A DNA stretch of 64,000 nt from Pseudomonas yamanorum. GTDB lineage: Bacteria; Pseudomonadota; Gammaproteobacteria; Pseudomonadales; Pseudomonadaceae. Position 1 is the stretch's first letter. Each line of letters begins with the position of its first letter. Shown here piece by piece: positions 32,749 through 41,747 of the stretch. Location of the stretch: NCBI RefSeq assembly GCF_013386765.1, contig NZ_JACARE010000024.1:125294-189293 (forward strand), written 5' to 3'. Made by a program: the position numbers and the translations under genes. The notes under the pieces are model-generated. The model had not been told where the DNA came from and searched no databases. It saw only the letters and a program-made list of their open reading frames with translations.

Positions 32749-35664
32749 CTACCTGACAAGCAAACCGAAGTCCCTGAGCAACTCTTTCTTTCTACTGTTG
32801 TACGTCTTCATCTCCCACTCATACAGACCATCACCGGGCACCATGTCTTCAAGGGACAACGACTGGATATCCACCGGGTAAACTCTTTTATCCGCCGCGG
32901 AATACAGAAAGTTCTTAAGCTGCAAGTCCTGATGGCGTATGCCCTTTTCCTCCATCCCCTTCAATGCGTCATCCAGCCAGGTTCGTGCCTCTGGCGTCAA
33001 GCTGCGCCGTTCGACCGTGGCCAGGTTGACCCCATCCAGTTTGCCCATCTTGATATAAGCCCGGCCGTTCTCGACGACTGCCGTCGCGAAACCCTCGCCA
33101 TAATATTTATTCAGGCAGTCCCGCTCCTGCGTTACATAATCGGGAATGCGCGTGGCGTTTGTAGTGTTGAAGTCTTTATAGACGCTTTTGCCATCCAGGC
33201 TTTCGTAGACCACGCCCTCACCGCCCCGGCCAATTTCAGGCCCAAGGTCAGAGGCGACCGACTGCGGGCTACCACCCCGGGCGCCAAATCGTTGCCACTG
33301 ATCACCCTGAACATGCTGGACCAACACCGGCGTCTGCCGGTTGTTGTGATAAATCCGCGCCTGGACCACGCCGTCGGCGGTTCGGGTCGCCTCCCGCACC
33401 TCATAGACGGCGCTTTGGCCGGTACTGTCGGTATGGCGTATATGCGACACGTGCCCGTCTGCGGCCACATAGAGCCCCTGGCTGTTACGTGAAAGCCCGG
33501 CGATTTTCGATTCAGGCACCTTGAATTCAGTCAGCAGTCGATTGCCTAGCTCAGTGCCCTCCATCGTCGCTGCGCCGCCCCGGCGTATCAGCCGGGCGCC
33601 CCCCAGCACCAGATCGTCCAGGCCATTGAGCGGATTGAATTCGCGGACAAGCGTGGTGCCAATAATCCTCGATACCTTAGCCGCCTTGGCAGCCGTGCCG
33701 GCAAGCCGGGTTCCGGCCTTCGCCACTTTCCCCGCAACCCCCGCCCCGGCAGTGAGGAAACCAAAGGCATCCATGGCCAGGTCCATTGCGCCGTCGACAT
33801 AGTTACCGTTCTGAAAATTGACGATGGCGGACCGAAGCGGAACCAGGTCCAGAAAGAAATTCGTAACCTTCCACTCCTGTTCCCTTTGTCGGTCCAGGGG
33901 AGTGATTCCCTTGGCCTGCTTCACCACGTCCTGGTTGTCGATATTCAGGTGCTCGACAAATACATCGGCAATGGCCTTGGTACGCGCCGTGGTAAAGCTT
34001 GACGGTGGCAATGAACCCTGCGGCTGCCCTCGACCCAGGTCCGAAGTACCGGCCTTGGTCGGCGTAAAGGTTTCTGTCTTGTAAGTCTTGTTGGCATTAC
34101 GCGGTATCTGCTCCGTCAACACTGAGGTGGGTACCGTGGTTATCTCTGCATTTTTCAGATCGATTTTATAAACGACAACACCGTTGGCACCCGAGGCTTT
34201 CAGCAGCAGGCTTTCATCGGTGTGATGCAGGGTTTTAGACGTGAAATCCGTCCCCAGTGCGTAGGTCTTTTTTTGAAAGAACTCAAGCTGGCCCTGTTCA
34301 AGCTTTCGCCTGTCGGCCAACGGAAGCTTGGCCACCATGTGTTTGATGGTGGTCGCAATCCCTTGCTTGCGTGAGTCGATGGCCTCGCTGAACTGTGCGT
34401 CGAAGGTTTTATTCACCTCCGGTTTCAGCGGAGCATTTATCGCCGCAACAGGAATGCGCCGGTCGCTGGTTTTCCAGCGGTAGCCATTCAGTTCCATCAT
34501 GGCGATATCCAGGATCGAATAAAGCCCGGCGGGTGCGCGGTTTGGGTTGTAAAGCGGCTCGATGCCCGGCTGCCGTGGATCATCGACTTTCAGGAGTTTT
34601 TCTTCAAATGGCAGATCGTTCCCAAACTGCTCTTTGAGCTTGGCCAATGCAATGTCTTGGCGACTCGGGATTTCTACCTCCAATAACCGCGAGGCGACTA
34701 TCCGTTCCTTTTGCTGCTGATTGAACGCAGTCCTTGCACGCTCCACTTCATCAAGGCTGTAGTGATCATCGGCTTTTCCCGGGACAATCCCGTTGACCAC
34801 GCCCCAGTCAATCAGCGCCGCCACTTGGGCCTGCTCGGTCACCGCACGATCATCCAGGCCAGCACTTTCAGCGGCCGACATCACTTGGGCGAAGGTCATG
34901 TTCGGCACCTTCCCCGGCGCCTTGGCTTCAATGGTCGCCGCCGCGATGGCCAGGCTGACCCAGGCGGGGCTGCCGTAGGTAACGCTGTCGGGGATGTCCT
35001 TGATCAGAAACACCGGGGCCTTTCTGGCCAGCAGCAGGTAAGCGCCGGTCGCGGCCATTGCCGGGCTGGTCTTGCCGTTGCTGCTCAGGTGCTCGCTCAA
35101 GGCCGCCAGCACCGCCGAAGCCGGCTTGCCCCAGTGGTCCGGGTGCGCCAGGTTGAATCCTGCCACCCGGTTTCGCAGGGGCTGGGCGATGGATTCCGGG
35201 TCCAGCGTCAGATTGATGGCGGCCAGTGTGTATTCATTCACACTGGTATCGGTGGCGAGGCCATTCAGTTCGGTTTGAATTACCTGGCCCAGCGCCCGCC
35301 CGCGTGCGGAGTTAACTAGGGCTTCCAGGGTGCTGGCCGGGTCATCGAGTGGCGGTTGATTGCGGTGCAGATACTCCAGCACCCCGAGGCTTGCGCCGAT
35401 CTGTGGCGGGTTCGGGTTCTGGCTGCCATGGCGCAACGCGGCGGCGAGAGCCTTGCGCTGATCATCGGCATGCATCGGGACCGGCCAGGACAAAGCGCCA
35501 CCGAAATTGCCCAGGGGATGCTCAAGGGCCTTGAAGCCGGAATGTGCGCTGACCACCGGGGCATCCTGCGTCAAGGGCATGTTTGCGGCCGACACCGTTG
35601 CACGATCAGTGGGCAGTAACGGAATAACGCGGGCAGGTGCAGCGCCAGTATGAAAATTCAACAT
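32749..35664 (-). CDS. Large toxin/effector-like protein with C-terminal OspG-like kinase domain
   Basis: 971 residues, no signal peptide. Residues 1-560 are helical and unassigned. A hydrophobic stretch near 590-660 (LDLVPLRSAIVNFQNGNYVD, then Gly/Ala-rich helices) resembles the membrane-insertion region of Pseudomonas dermonecrotic-toxin-like proteins. The C-terminal 160 residues look like a small kinase: glycine loop GRGGEGVVYE (812-821), Lys830 in VYKD, Glu847 as helix-C candidate, catalytic loop HQDLQLKNF with Asp913 and Asn918, and Asp932 in VDIQ at the DFG position. All key kinase residues are thus present. OspG-type kinases are secreted effectors that act on host pathways. It stands alone with no secretion genes nearby; the ribosome site is weak. 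An effector or contact-toxin role is inference. Confidence 0.78.
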   Translation of the reverse strand: MLNFHTGAAPARVIPLLPTDRATVSAANMPLTQDAPVVSAHSGFKALEHPLGNFGGALSWPVPMHADDQRKALAAALRHGSQNPNPPQIGASLGVLEYLHRNQPPLDDPASTLEALVNSARGRALGQVIQTELNGLATDTSVNEYTLAAINLTLDPESIAQPLRNRVAGFNLAHPDHWGKPASAVLAALSEHLSSNGKTSPAMAATGAYLLLARKAPVFLIKDIPDSVTYGSPAWVSLAIAAATIEAKAPGKVPNMTFAQVMSAAESAGLDDRAVTEQAQVAALIDWGVVNGIVPGKADDHYSLDEVERARTAFNQQQKERIVASRLLEVEIPSRQDIALAKLKEQFGNDLPFEEKLLKVDDPRQPGIEPLYNPNRAPAGLYSILDIAMMELNGYRWKTSDRRIPVAAINAPLKPEVNKTFDAQFSEAIDSRKQGIATTIKHMVAKLPLADRRKLEQGQLEFFQKKTYALGTDFTSKTLHHTDESLLLKASGANGVVVYKIDLKNAEITTVPTSVLTEQIPRNANKTYKTETFTPTKAGTSDLGRGQPQGSLPPSSFTTARTKAIADVFVEHLNIDNQDVVKQAKGITPLDRQREQEWKVTNFFLDLVPLRSAIVNFQNGNYVDGAMDLAMDAFGFLTAGAGVAGKVAKAGTRLAGTAAKAAKVSRIIGTTLVREFNPLNGLDDLVLGGARLIRRGGAATMEGTELGNRLLTEFKVPESKIAGLSRNSQGLYVAADGHVSHIRHTDSTGQSAVYEVREATRTADGVVQARIYHNNRQTPVLVQHVQGDQWQRFGARGGSPQSVASDLGPEIGRGGEGVVYESLDGKSVYKDFNTTNATRIPDYVTQERDCLNKYYGEGFATAVVENGRAYIKMGKLDGVNLATVERRSLTPEARTWLDDALKGMEEKGIRHQDLQLKNFLYSAADKRVYPVDIQSLSLEDMVPGDGLYEWEMKTYNSRKKELLRDFGLLVR

Positions 35665-35818
35665 CGGACCAGTTCCATTGGAAAGAAGGGTCCAAGCCTC
35701 ACATAGGCACTGCCAGGGGAGAATTGCAGGAGTGTTTACAGAGATTTGTCAGGGCCAGTCATCAGGCCCTGCCGAGCCGCTCCAGAGAACCCGGAACTGC
35801 TCGCCAAGCCTCGTATTT

Positions 35819-36751
35819 TCAGTAGCCGCGCTCGAAACTCACTTCGCCGCGCAACACTTCGTTTGCCTGGTACGCCCGTAAATTTTCGACAAACAACTGC
35901 ACCATCATCCCCGGTGAGGTCGGCGCCGAGCTGTGACCGGTCAGCAGCAAACCCCAGGCGGTCCAGAACGGATGGCGCTGTGGCAACGGCTCCTGACGGC
36001 AAACGTCGATCACCGCGCCCGCCAGATGCCCTTCCTTCAAGGCTTCCACCAGGTCCGCATCCACCACTGCCACCCCGCGCCCGACGTTGATAAACAACCC
36101 GGTCGGCTTGAATTGCTTGAACAGCGCCGCATCATACAAGTCATGGGTATTGGGCGTGTTAGGCAGCAGGTTGACCACGTAGTCCACCTCGCCCACCAGG
36201 CGCGGCAACTCGTCGAGCCCGGCCACTTCGATAAACGGCGCCTGTTCGCGGGCTTCACTGGCGATGCCATACAGCTCAACGCCAAACGGCTGCAAAAACT
36301 GCGCAACGCTACGGCCGATATCACCGGTGCCGACGATCAGCACCTTGCGCCCCGCCAGGCTCTGGCCCATGCGGTTGTCCCACTTGCGCTCGACCTGGCT
36401 GACCAGCCGCGCCAGTACTTCTCGCTCATGGCCAAGCATGTAGGTGAGCACGTATTCAGCCATCACCTGGCCAAAAATGCCCACGGCGCGGGTCAGGCGG
36501 TAATCCCGCGGCAGGCCTTCAGCCAACAATGGCGTGATGCCAGCCCAGGTGGATTGCAGCCATTGTGGCTGGTGGCCCTGGCGCAACAAGGTGGCCAGCA
36601 GGTCCGGTTGGCCCAGCCACACCGGGCAATCGGCCGCCAGGCGCGACAATTCAGCGGAGTCGCCGCTGGTCATGACCTCAAGGTCCGGCGCCGCTTCGCG
36701 CAGCAGTCGGGCGTACAGCGGGTGATCGTGTTCAGCAATCAGAACGCGCAT
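35819..36751 (-). CDS. D-2-hydroxyacid dehydrogenase
   Basis: 310 residues of the D-isomer 2-hydroxyacid dehydrogenase family (GhrA/glyoxylate-hydroxypyruvate-reductase like). The NAD(P) fold is VLIVGTGDIGRSVAQFLQPF near 140. Catalytic residues are the arginine in FINVGRGVAVVD, the glutamate in DVCRQEPLP, and the histidine in LLTGHSSAPT. The substrate is probably glyoxylate, hydroxypyruvate or another 2-oxoacid. It is alone, between the kinase protein upstream region and ycgL. Confidence 0.9.
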   Translation of the reverse strand: MRVLIAEHDHPLYARLLREAAPDLEVMTSGDSAELSRLAADCPVWLGQPDLLATLLRQGHQPQWLQSTWAGITPLLAEGLPRDYRLTRAVGIFGQVMAEYVLTYMLGHEREVLARLVSQVERKWDNRMGQSLAGRKVLIVGTGDIGRSVAQFLQPFGVELYGIASEAREQAPFIEVAGLDELPRLVGEVDYVVNLLPNTPNTHDLYDAALFKQFKPTGLFINVGRGVAVVDADLVEALKEGHLAGAVIDVCRQEPLPQRHPFWTAWGLLLTGHSSAPTSPGMMVQLFVENLRAYQANEVLRGEVSFERGY

Positions 36752-36868
36752 GGTTCAAACCTTTCAAAAACACTGCAGGCGGCCGCCGGCCCAATTCACT
36801 GTCCGTTGCGGCCACCGCCAAAAATTGAATTCCATTGATGAATGTGCCCCGGACGGGGCACTGACCGA

Positions 36869-37162
36869 TCACATCGGGTCATTACGTCGCAGCAGCTCTT
36901 CGGGCAAGTGTTCGATGTACTCGTCCTCGGCCGGCGGCATCTGCAGGTGGTAGCCCTGCTTCTCGAGGTTGTCCAGGACCACGGTGATGTCCTCGCGGGA
37001 CAGCTTGCGCTCCGGGCTCAACACCAGGTCAAAGGCGTGGTGCGGCTTGCCGAAGGCGGCCAGCAGGCTTTCCGGCACGCGCTCCAGTGCATCGCTTTTC
37101 AGCACGTAGAGGTACATCTCGTTGCGTTTGAGGCTGCGATAGATGGAGCAAATACGTTTCAA
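36869..37162 (-). CDS. ycgL: YcgL domain protein
   Basis: 97 residues, full family length. The opening RICSIYRSLKRNEMYLYV and LVLSPERKLSREDITVVLDN are characteristic of the YcgL family, whose biochemical role is unknown. Its ATG overlaps the rnd stop by 4 bases (ATGA), so it is translationally coupled to ribonuclease D, as in other pseudomonads. Confidence 0.95.
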   Translation of the reverse strand: MKRICSIYRSLKRNEMYLYVLKSDALERVPESLLAAFGKPHHAFDLVLSPERKLSREDITVVLDNLEKQGYHLQMPPAEDEYIEHLPEELLRRNDPM

Positions 37163-38292
37163 GGCTGTTCTCCGGCAGTGGCCAGGCTGTCCAGCAGCGC
37201 CTGGCCCATCAATTCGCGGCGCCAGCCACGCAGCGAATCTGGCAATTTGTAAGGCCCCTCGGGGTAGCCGCTCTTGACCAGGGCTTCGAGGGTTTTCTTG
37301 CGCAGCATCAGTTCCGGCGCCATGTCCAGGCGCTCAGCCTCGGCCTGGCCCAGGGCGCGCAGTTGCTTGATCAGCGTGGCGGCGTCCACCGGCAATGGCT
37401 CGGCAACTGCCGGCGGCCATTGGTCCATGGAGACGCTGCCGGCACGCTTGATCAGGCCCAGGAGGAACTCGCCATCCTGGCGCACGGTGCGCGGGTGCAT
37501 GTCTTCGATCTTGCCCAGCGCGGCGAGGTTATCCGGCTGGGATTTGGCCAGGGGCCATAACGAGTGTTCACGAATGATCCGGTTGCGCGGCAGGTCGCGG
37601 GCACGGGCCTGCTGCTCGCGCCAGGCGCACAGTTCACGCAATACGGCGAGCTGGGCACGGGACAGTTTCCAGGCCAGCTTGGCGTCGCGATAGACCTCGT
37701 ACGGGTCGACTTCGCGGCGCAGGTTGGCCACCAACTCGGCACCGTCTTCCAGGACCCAGGCGTATTTGTCGTCGGAAAGTTTCGGGCGCAGGCGTATGTA
37801 GACTTCCGCCAGGTGCACCGCGTCTTCGGCGGCGTAGCTGACTTGCGTCTCGGACAATGGCCGCTGCAGCCAGTCCGAGCGGGTCTCGCCCTTGGGCAGC
37901 TCGATATCGAGCACGGCTTGCACCAAGCGCGAATAGCCCATGGAAAAACCGTGGTTGAGGTAGGCCGCCGCCAGTTGCGTGTCGAACAACGGCACCGGCA
38001 GGCTGCCGGTCAGGCGCAGCAACACTTCCAGGTCTTCGCTGCAGGCGTGCACCACCTTGATCACGCCTGGGTTTTCCAGCAAGGCGGCCAAGGGTTGCCA
38101 GTTGTCGATGGTCAGGGGGTCGATCAGGTAAGCGCGAACGCCATCACCAATCTGGATCAGCCCGGCAATGGGATAAAAGGTGTCGACCCGCATGAATTCG
38201 GTGTCGAGGGCGACGAATGGCAACTGCTGCCATTCGGCGCAATGCTGGCCGAGGCTATCGTTGTCGCAGATCCAGTGAATATCGATGGCCAC
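37159..38292 (-). CDS. rnd: Ribonuclease D
   Basis: 377 residues. 3'-5' exoribonuclease for tRNA 3' maturation. The DEDD catalytic residues are visible: FVALDTEFMRVDTFYP (D and E), VVHACSEDLEVLLRL (D) and YAAEDAVHLAEVY (Tyr and Asp). HRDC domains follow in the C-terminal half. The chosen start is GTG at 38292, with GGAG 6 bases upstream; a longer frame lacks support. It overlaps ycgL downstream. Confidence 0.95.
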   Translation of the reverse strand: MAIDIHWICDNDSLGQHCAEWQQLPFVALDTEFMRVDTFYPIAGLIQIGDGVRAYLIDPLTIDNWQPLAALLENPGVIKVVHACSEDLEVLLRLTGSLPVPLFDTQLAAAYLNHGFSMGYSRLVQAVLDIELPKGETRSDWLQRPLSETQVSYAAEDAVHLAEVYIRLRPKLSDDKYAWVLEDGAELVANLRREVDPYEVYRDAKLAWKLSRAQLAVLRELCAWREQQARARDLPRNRIIREHSLWPLAKSQPDNLAALGKIEDMHPRTVRQDGEFLLGLIKRAGSVSMDQWPPAVAEPLPVDAATLIKQLRALGQAEAERLDMAPELMLRKKTLEALVKSGYPEGPYKLPDSLRGWRRELMGQALLDSLATAGEQP

Positions 38293-38414
38293 ACGGCTCT
38301 CCCTTGAAGAATGGCGCGCAGTATATATCGCGAAAGGGAGTTGCGAGCATTCGCAGTGCACCTGCGACCATGAAAACTCCTATAGGCTCTGAAGAATAGT
38401 CCGACAGGCGGGAC

Positions 38415-39065
38415 TTATCCTCTCTTACGCAGGACGTAGACCCGCCACATGGCTGAGCCGGGCATGAATTCCTGTTGGTTGAGGACCTTGAAACCGGCCT
38501 GGCGAAACTCCGCCTCCACCTGTAACCGATGGCTGGCAACCGCCGCCAGGGCCGGCTGCGCAGCGCGGTAGCCGCTGTCGCTGTTGACCGAGACGATCAC
38601 CGTGTCGCGGCTCACCCGGTGAAACTCCCCGAGCAGCGCCAGGCGCCCTTCTGCCGTCGGCACATGACGAAACAACTCCAGGCAAAAAATGCAGTCCACC
38701 GCGTTGGCCGACAGGCCGATGGAAAAGGCCGAGCCCTGGAAGGTCTTGATCCGCTTGAGCAAGCCCGGCGCATGGTGGGTGCGCGCGTGGTCGAGCATGT
38801 CCTGGGAGTTGTCGGACGCGAGGATCACCCGGTTGCTGTGCTCGGCCAGCACCGGCCAGAAGCGCCCCGAGCCGCACGCCAGGTCGAGGATCAGCCCCGG
38901 TTCGCCGGCGATTTTCAGCGCACGGCGTACCAGTCGCTCATCACGCCACAGCGCCAGGCGCCGCAGCAACTTGGGCGGGCGCGTGTCAGCACAGACCCGG
39001 GCATGCTCCTGGCCTGCACGTTCGGCAAATTCAATCTCGATGGAAGACGGCAGTTGCGACGGCAT
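38415..39065 (-). CDS. Class I SAM-dependent methyltransferase
   Basis: 216 residues. Motif I is LILDLACGSGRFWPVLAEH and motif II VILASDNSQDML. A later acidic motif with VDCIFCLELFRHVP marks the usual methyltransferase core, and FHRVSRDTVIVSVNSD follows. The C-terminal segment (VEAEFRQAGFKVLNQQEFMP) is like small-molecule methyltransferases. The substrate is unknown. The ATG at 39065 has only a weak ribosome site; a GTG one codon earlier is possible. It is upstream of rnd on the same strand, with a 122-base gap. Confidence 0.85.
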   Translation of the reverse strand: MPSQLPSSIEIEFAERAGQEHARVCADTRPPKLLRRLALWRDERLVRRALKIAGEPGLILDLACGSGRFWPVLAEHSNRVILASDNSQDMLDHARTHHAPGLLKRIKTFQGSAFSIGLSANAVDCIFCLELFRHVPTAEGRLALLGEFHRVSRDTVIVSVNSDSGYRAAQPALAAVASHRLQVEAEFRQAGFKVLNQQEFMPGSAMWRVYVLRKRG

Positions 39066-39209
39066 CACACGACTCAGTTAATGGATCAGACATTCGCAGC
39101 TTAACCACCGTCTCGTGAAAAAAAGGTCGAAGGATTGTTTACCGCGCATGCAGGGCCAGTATCCGGCGCACAGCCTGTCGGTTAACTGTCTGTGATCAAG
39201 GCTTCATCT

Positions 39210-40583
39210 TCAGGCCTGGTGCAAATACCAGCGCCAGTCCTGCTCCCCCACTTCACCCATGAACTGGCGATACTCGGCCCGCTTGACCGCCAGGTACACG
39301 CCGAGGAATTCACCACCAAAGGCTTCCCGGGCCCAGGAGGAGCCTTCTAGGGCGCGCAGGGTGGTCAGCCAATCGGTGGGCAGTAACTCCTTGGCCTGGG
39401 CGTAACCGTTGCCTTCCACCGGCGCGCCGGGGTCGCGCTGTTCGCGGATGCCCCGGTGAATACCCGCCAGGATCGCCGCCGCCGCAAGGTAGGGATTGGC
39501 GTCGGCGCCGCAGATACGGTGTTCGATATGCCGGGAAAACGCCGGCCCGCCGGGCACCCGCAACGTCACCGTGCGGTTGTCCACGCCCCAGGTGGCGGCC
39601 AGCGGCGCATAGCTGTTGGTCTGGAAGCGCCGGTAAGAGTTGGCGTTCGGGCAGAACATCAGCAACGAGTCGAGCAAGGTGCTGAGCATGCCGCCCACCG
39701 CATGGCGCAGCAGCGGCGTGCCGTCGGGTGCTTCGCTGGCAAACAGGTTGTTGCCGTCGCGGTCCGCCAGGCTGACGTGCATGTGCATGCCGGTGCCGGC
39801 CAGGTCGTCGAAAGGCTTGGCCATGAAGCATGCGGTCATCCCGTGCTTGTGGGCCACGCCCTTGACCAGGCGTTTGTAACGCACTGCTTCGTCCATGGCT
39901 TGCAGGGCATCACTGCGGTGCTCCAGGGTGATTTCCACCTGGCCCGGGGCGTATTCGGAAATCGCCGTGCGCGCCGGTATGCCCTGGAGTTTGCAGGCGC
40001 TGTAGAGGTCGGCGAGGAAAGGTTCGATCTGCTCCAGTTCCCGCAAGCCGTAGACCTGAGTCGAGCGCGGGCGACCACCATCCACATCCCGCGCTGGTTG
40101 CGGGCGGCCGTTGCTGTCGGGTTTCTGGTCGAGCAGATAAAACTCCAGCTCCGCCGCCATCACCGGGTAATAGCCATCGGCCTTGAGGTCGTCGATCACC
40201 TTGGCCAGCAGGTGTCGCGGGTCGGCCACGGTGGCGGGCATGCCTTCGGTGGGGTGCATGCTGACCTGCACCGCCGCCGTCGGGATCAGGCGCCACGGCA
40301 TGCGCTGCAAACTGCCGCTGACCGGGTAGGCGCGGCAGTCGATATCGCCGACTTCCCAGACCAGCCCGGAGTTCTCCACGTCGTCGCCATTGATGGTCAG
40401 GCCGAGGATGGTACTCGGCAGCGGCCGGCCACTTTCGTAGACCGCCAACAGCTCATCGCGGTGCAACAACTTGCCCCGGGGCACTCCGTTGTTGTCGAGG
40501 ATGAACAGCTCGAACATCTCGATATCCGGGTTCTGGGCAAGAAAGGATTGGGCTTCGTGCAGGGTGGCAAAGGGCGTGCTCAT
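39210..40583 (-). CDS. Glutamine-synthetase-like enzyme (gamma-glutamylpolyamine synthetase type)
   Basis: 457 residues from the ATG at 40583; in-frame ATGs at 40589 and 40595 are possible. It has the glutamine synthetase fold: metal-binding MAAELEFYLL, ISEYAPGQVEITLEHR, MHMHVSLAD and IEHRICGADANPYLAAAAIL. The adenylylation tyrosine loop of GlnA is missing. The sequence is closer to PuuA/PauA/SpuI-type gamma-glutamylpolyamine synthetases, which start polyamine catabolism. No other polyamine genes are adjacent, so the substrate (putrescine, spermidine, another amine) is open. Confidence 0.88.
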   Translation of the reverse strand: MSTPFATLHEAQSFLAQNPDIEMFELFILDNNGVPRGKLLHRDELLAVYESGRPLPSTILGLTINGDDVENSGLVWEVGDIDCRAYPVSGSLQRMPWRLIPTAAVQVSMHPTEGMPATVADPRHLLAKVIDDLKADGYYPVMAAELEFYLLDQKPDSNGRPQPARDVDGGRPRSTQVYGLRELEQIEPFLADLYSACKLQGIPARTAISEYAPGQVEITLEHRSDALQAMDEAVRYKRLVKGVAHKHGMTACFMAKPFDDLAGTGMHMHVSLADRDGNNLFASEAPDGTPLLRHAVGGMLSTLLDSLLMFCPNANSYRRFQTNSYAPLAATWGVDNRTVTLRVPGGPAFSRHIEHRICGADANPYLAAAAILAGIHRGIREQRDPGAPVEGNGYAQAKELLPTDWLTTLRALEGSSWAREAFGGEFLGVYLAVKRAEYRQFMGEVGEQDWRWYLHQA

Positions 40584-40595
40584 GGGCATTCTCAT

Positions 40596-40970
40596 ACGTT
40601 CGCTTCAGGCAGGCGCGTGGGCGCTGCCAGGCAGATGCGCGGGGCATCCGGTTGGGCAAATCAACGTGTGAGAACGATGTCCGGTGGGCGCGCGTGGCGG
40701 CAGTGCCAGAGCGCCCAGAAGGCGAGTTCGGAGGGAAGTGCATCAGCGGTGATCCGACGACGGTCCGGACGGCTGGACGCGTTGGCGCCTGGCGATGTCT
40801 CAGGGTGTGTGTCGGGGGAACCGTCCATGCGGGAATCACAGTAAAGAGATGCCGGGCAGCCTCACACGCAAGGTTAAGCCGTTAAATCCAGTCTTGACGG
40901 AGTTTGGTTGTGCCACGGCTAAACATTTGCAAATAATGGCGGCCCTGCTCATGCCCAAGGACCCGACCGC
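40596..40970. other. Intergenic region between GS-like and PheC-like genes
   Basis: About 375 bases between divergent starts. I see no convincing open frame or strong promoter. A TTGACG sequence at 40894-40899 may be part of the promoter of the PheC-like gene, but no clear -10 box is at the right distance. Confidence 0.4.
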
Positions 40971-41747
40971 ATGAAAGCTTTGCTGACCCTTTCCCTGCTG
41001 GCCGGCCTGTCGACCCAGGCCCTGGCCGACAGCCCCGTATCGCGCCTGGATGAAGTGCTCCAGCGCGGTGAAATGAGCGTGTGCACCACCGGCGACTACA
41101 AGCCCTACAGCTATTTGCGCCCGGACGGCAGCTACGAAGGCATCGATATCGCCATGGCCCAGTCCCTGGCCAAGAGCCTTGGGGTGCAGGTGAAATGGGT
41201 GCCCACCACCTGGAAAACCCTGATGCCGGACTTCCTGGCCCAGCGCTGTGACATTGCCCTCGGCGGTATTTCGGTGTCGCTGGAACGGCAGAAGAAGGCG
41301 TTTTTCAGCCAGCCATTGGGCGTCGACGGCAAGATCCCGCTGGTGCGCTGCGCCGACGTGCAGCGCTATCAGACCGTGGAGCAGATCAACCAGCCGCAGG
41401 TGCGAGTGATCGAGCCTGCGGGCGGTACCAATGAAGTGTTTGCGCGGGCACATCTGGGCAAGGCGCAACTGACGCTGTTCCCGGACAACGTGACGATTTT
41501 TGAAGAACTGCTGGCCAACAAGGCCGACGTGATGATCACCGACGCCAGCGAGGCCCGCTACCAGCAGAAGCTCAAGCCGGGGCTGTGTGCGGTCAATCCA
41601 GAACGCTACATGCAGTACAGCGAGAAGGCGTTCTTGCTGCCTCGGGATGATGTGGCCTGGAAGAGCTACGTGGACCAATGGCTGCACTTGAGCACGGTGA
41701 GCGGTGTGTATGACGGCATCATCAACCAGTGGCTGGCTGCGCCCTGA
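40971..41747 (+). CDS. PheC-like periplasmic cyclohexadienyl dehydratase / solute-binding protein
   Basis: 258 residues with a signal peptide (MKALLTLSLLAGLSTQALA, cleavage after ALA). The mature part is a type 2 periplasmic-binding fold. It follows P. aeruginosa PheC as I recall it closely: CTTGDYKPYSYLRPDGSYEG, GGISVSLERQKKAFFSQP, EPAGGTNEVFARAHLG and DNVTIFEELLANKADVMITD. PheC converts prephenate or arogenate to phenylpyruvate or phenylalanine in the periplasm. An amino-acid-binding role is the alternative. It runs 26 bases into the 3' end of convergent cynR. Confidence 0.85.
   Translation: MKALLTLSLLAGLSTQALADSPVSRLDEVLQRGEMSVCTTGDYKPYSYLRPDGSYEGIDIAMAQSLAKSLGVQVKWVPTTWKTLMPDFLAQRCDIALGGISVSLERQKKAFFSQPLGVDGKIPLVRCADVQRYQTVEQINQPQVRVIEPAGGTNEVFARAHLGKAQLTLFPDNVTIFEELLANKADVMITDASEARYQQKLKPGLCAVNPERYMQYSEKAFLLPRDDVAWKSYVDQWLHLSTVSGVYDGIINQWLAAP

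Noticed and set aside
40453..40839. 128-residue minus-strand frame upstream of the GS-like gene
   Set aside because: It runs in another frame into the GS-like gene, has no homology that I recognise and no ribosome site.
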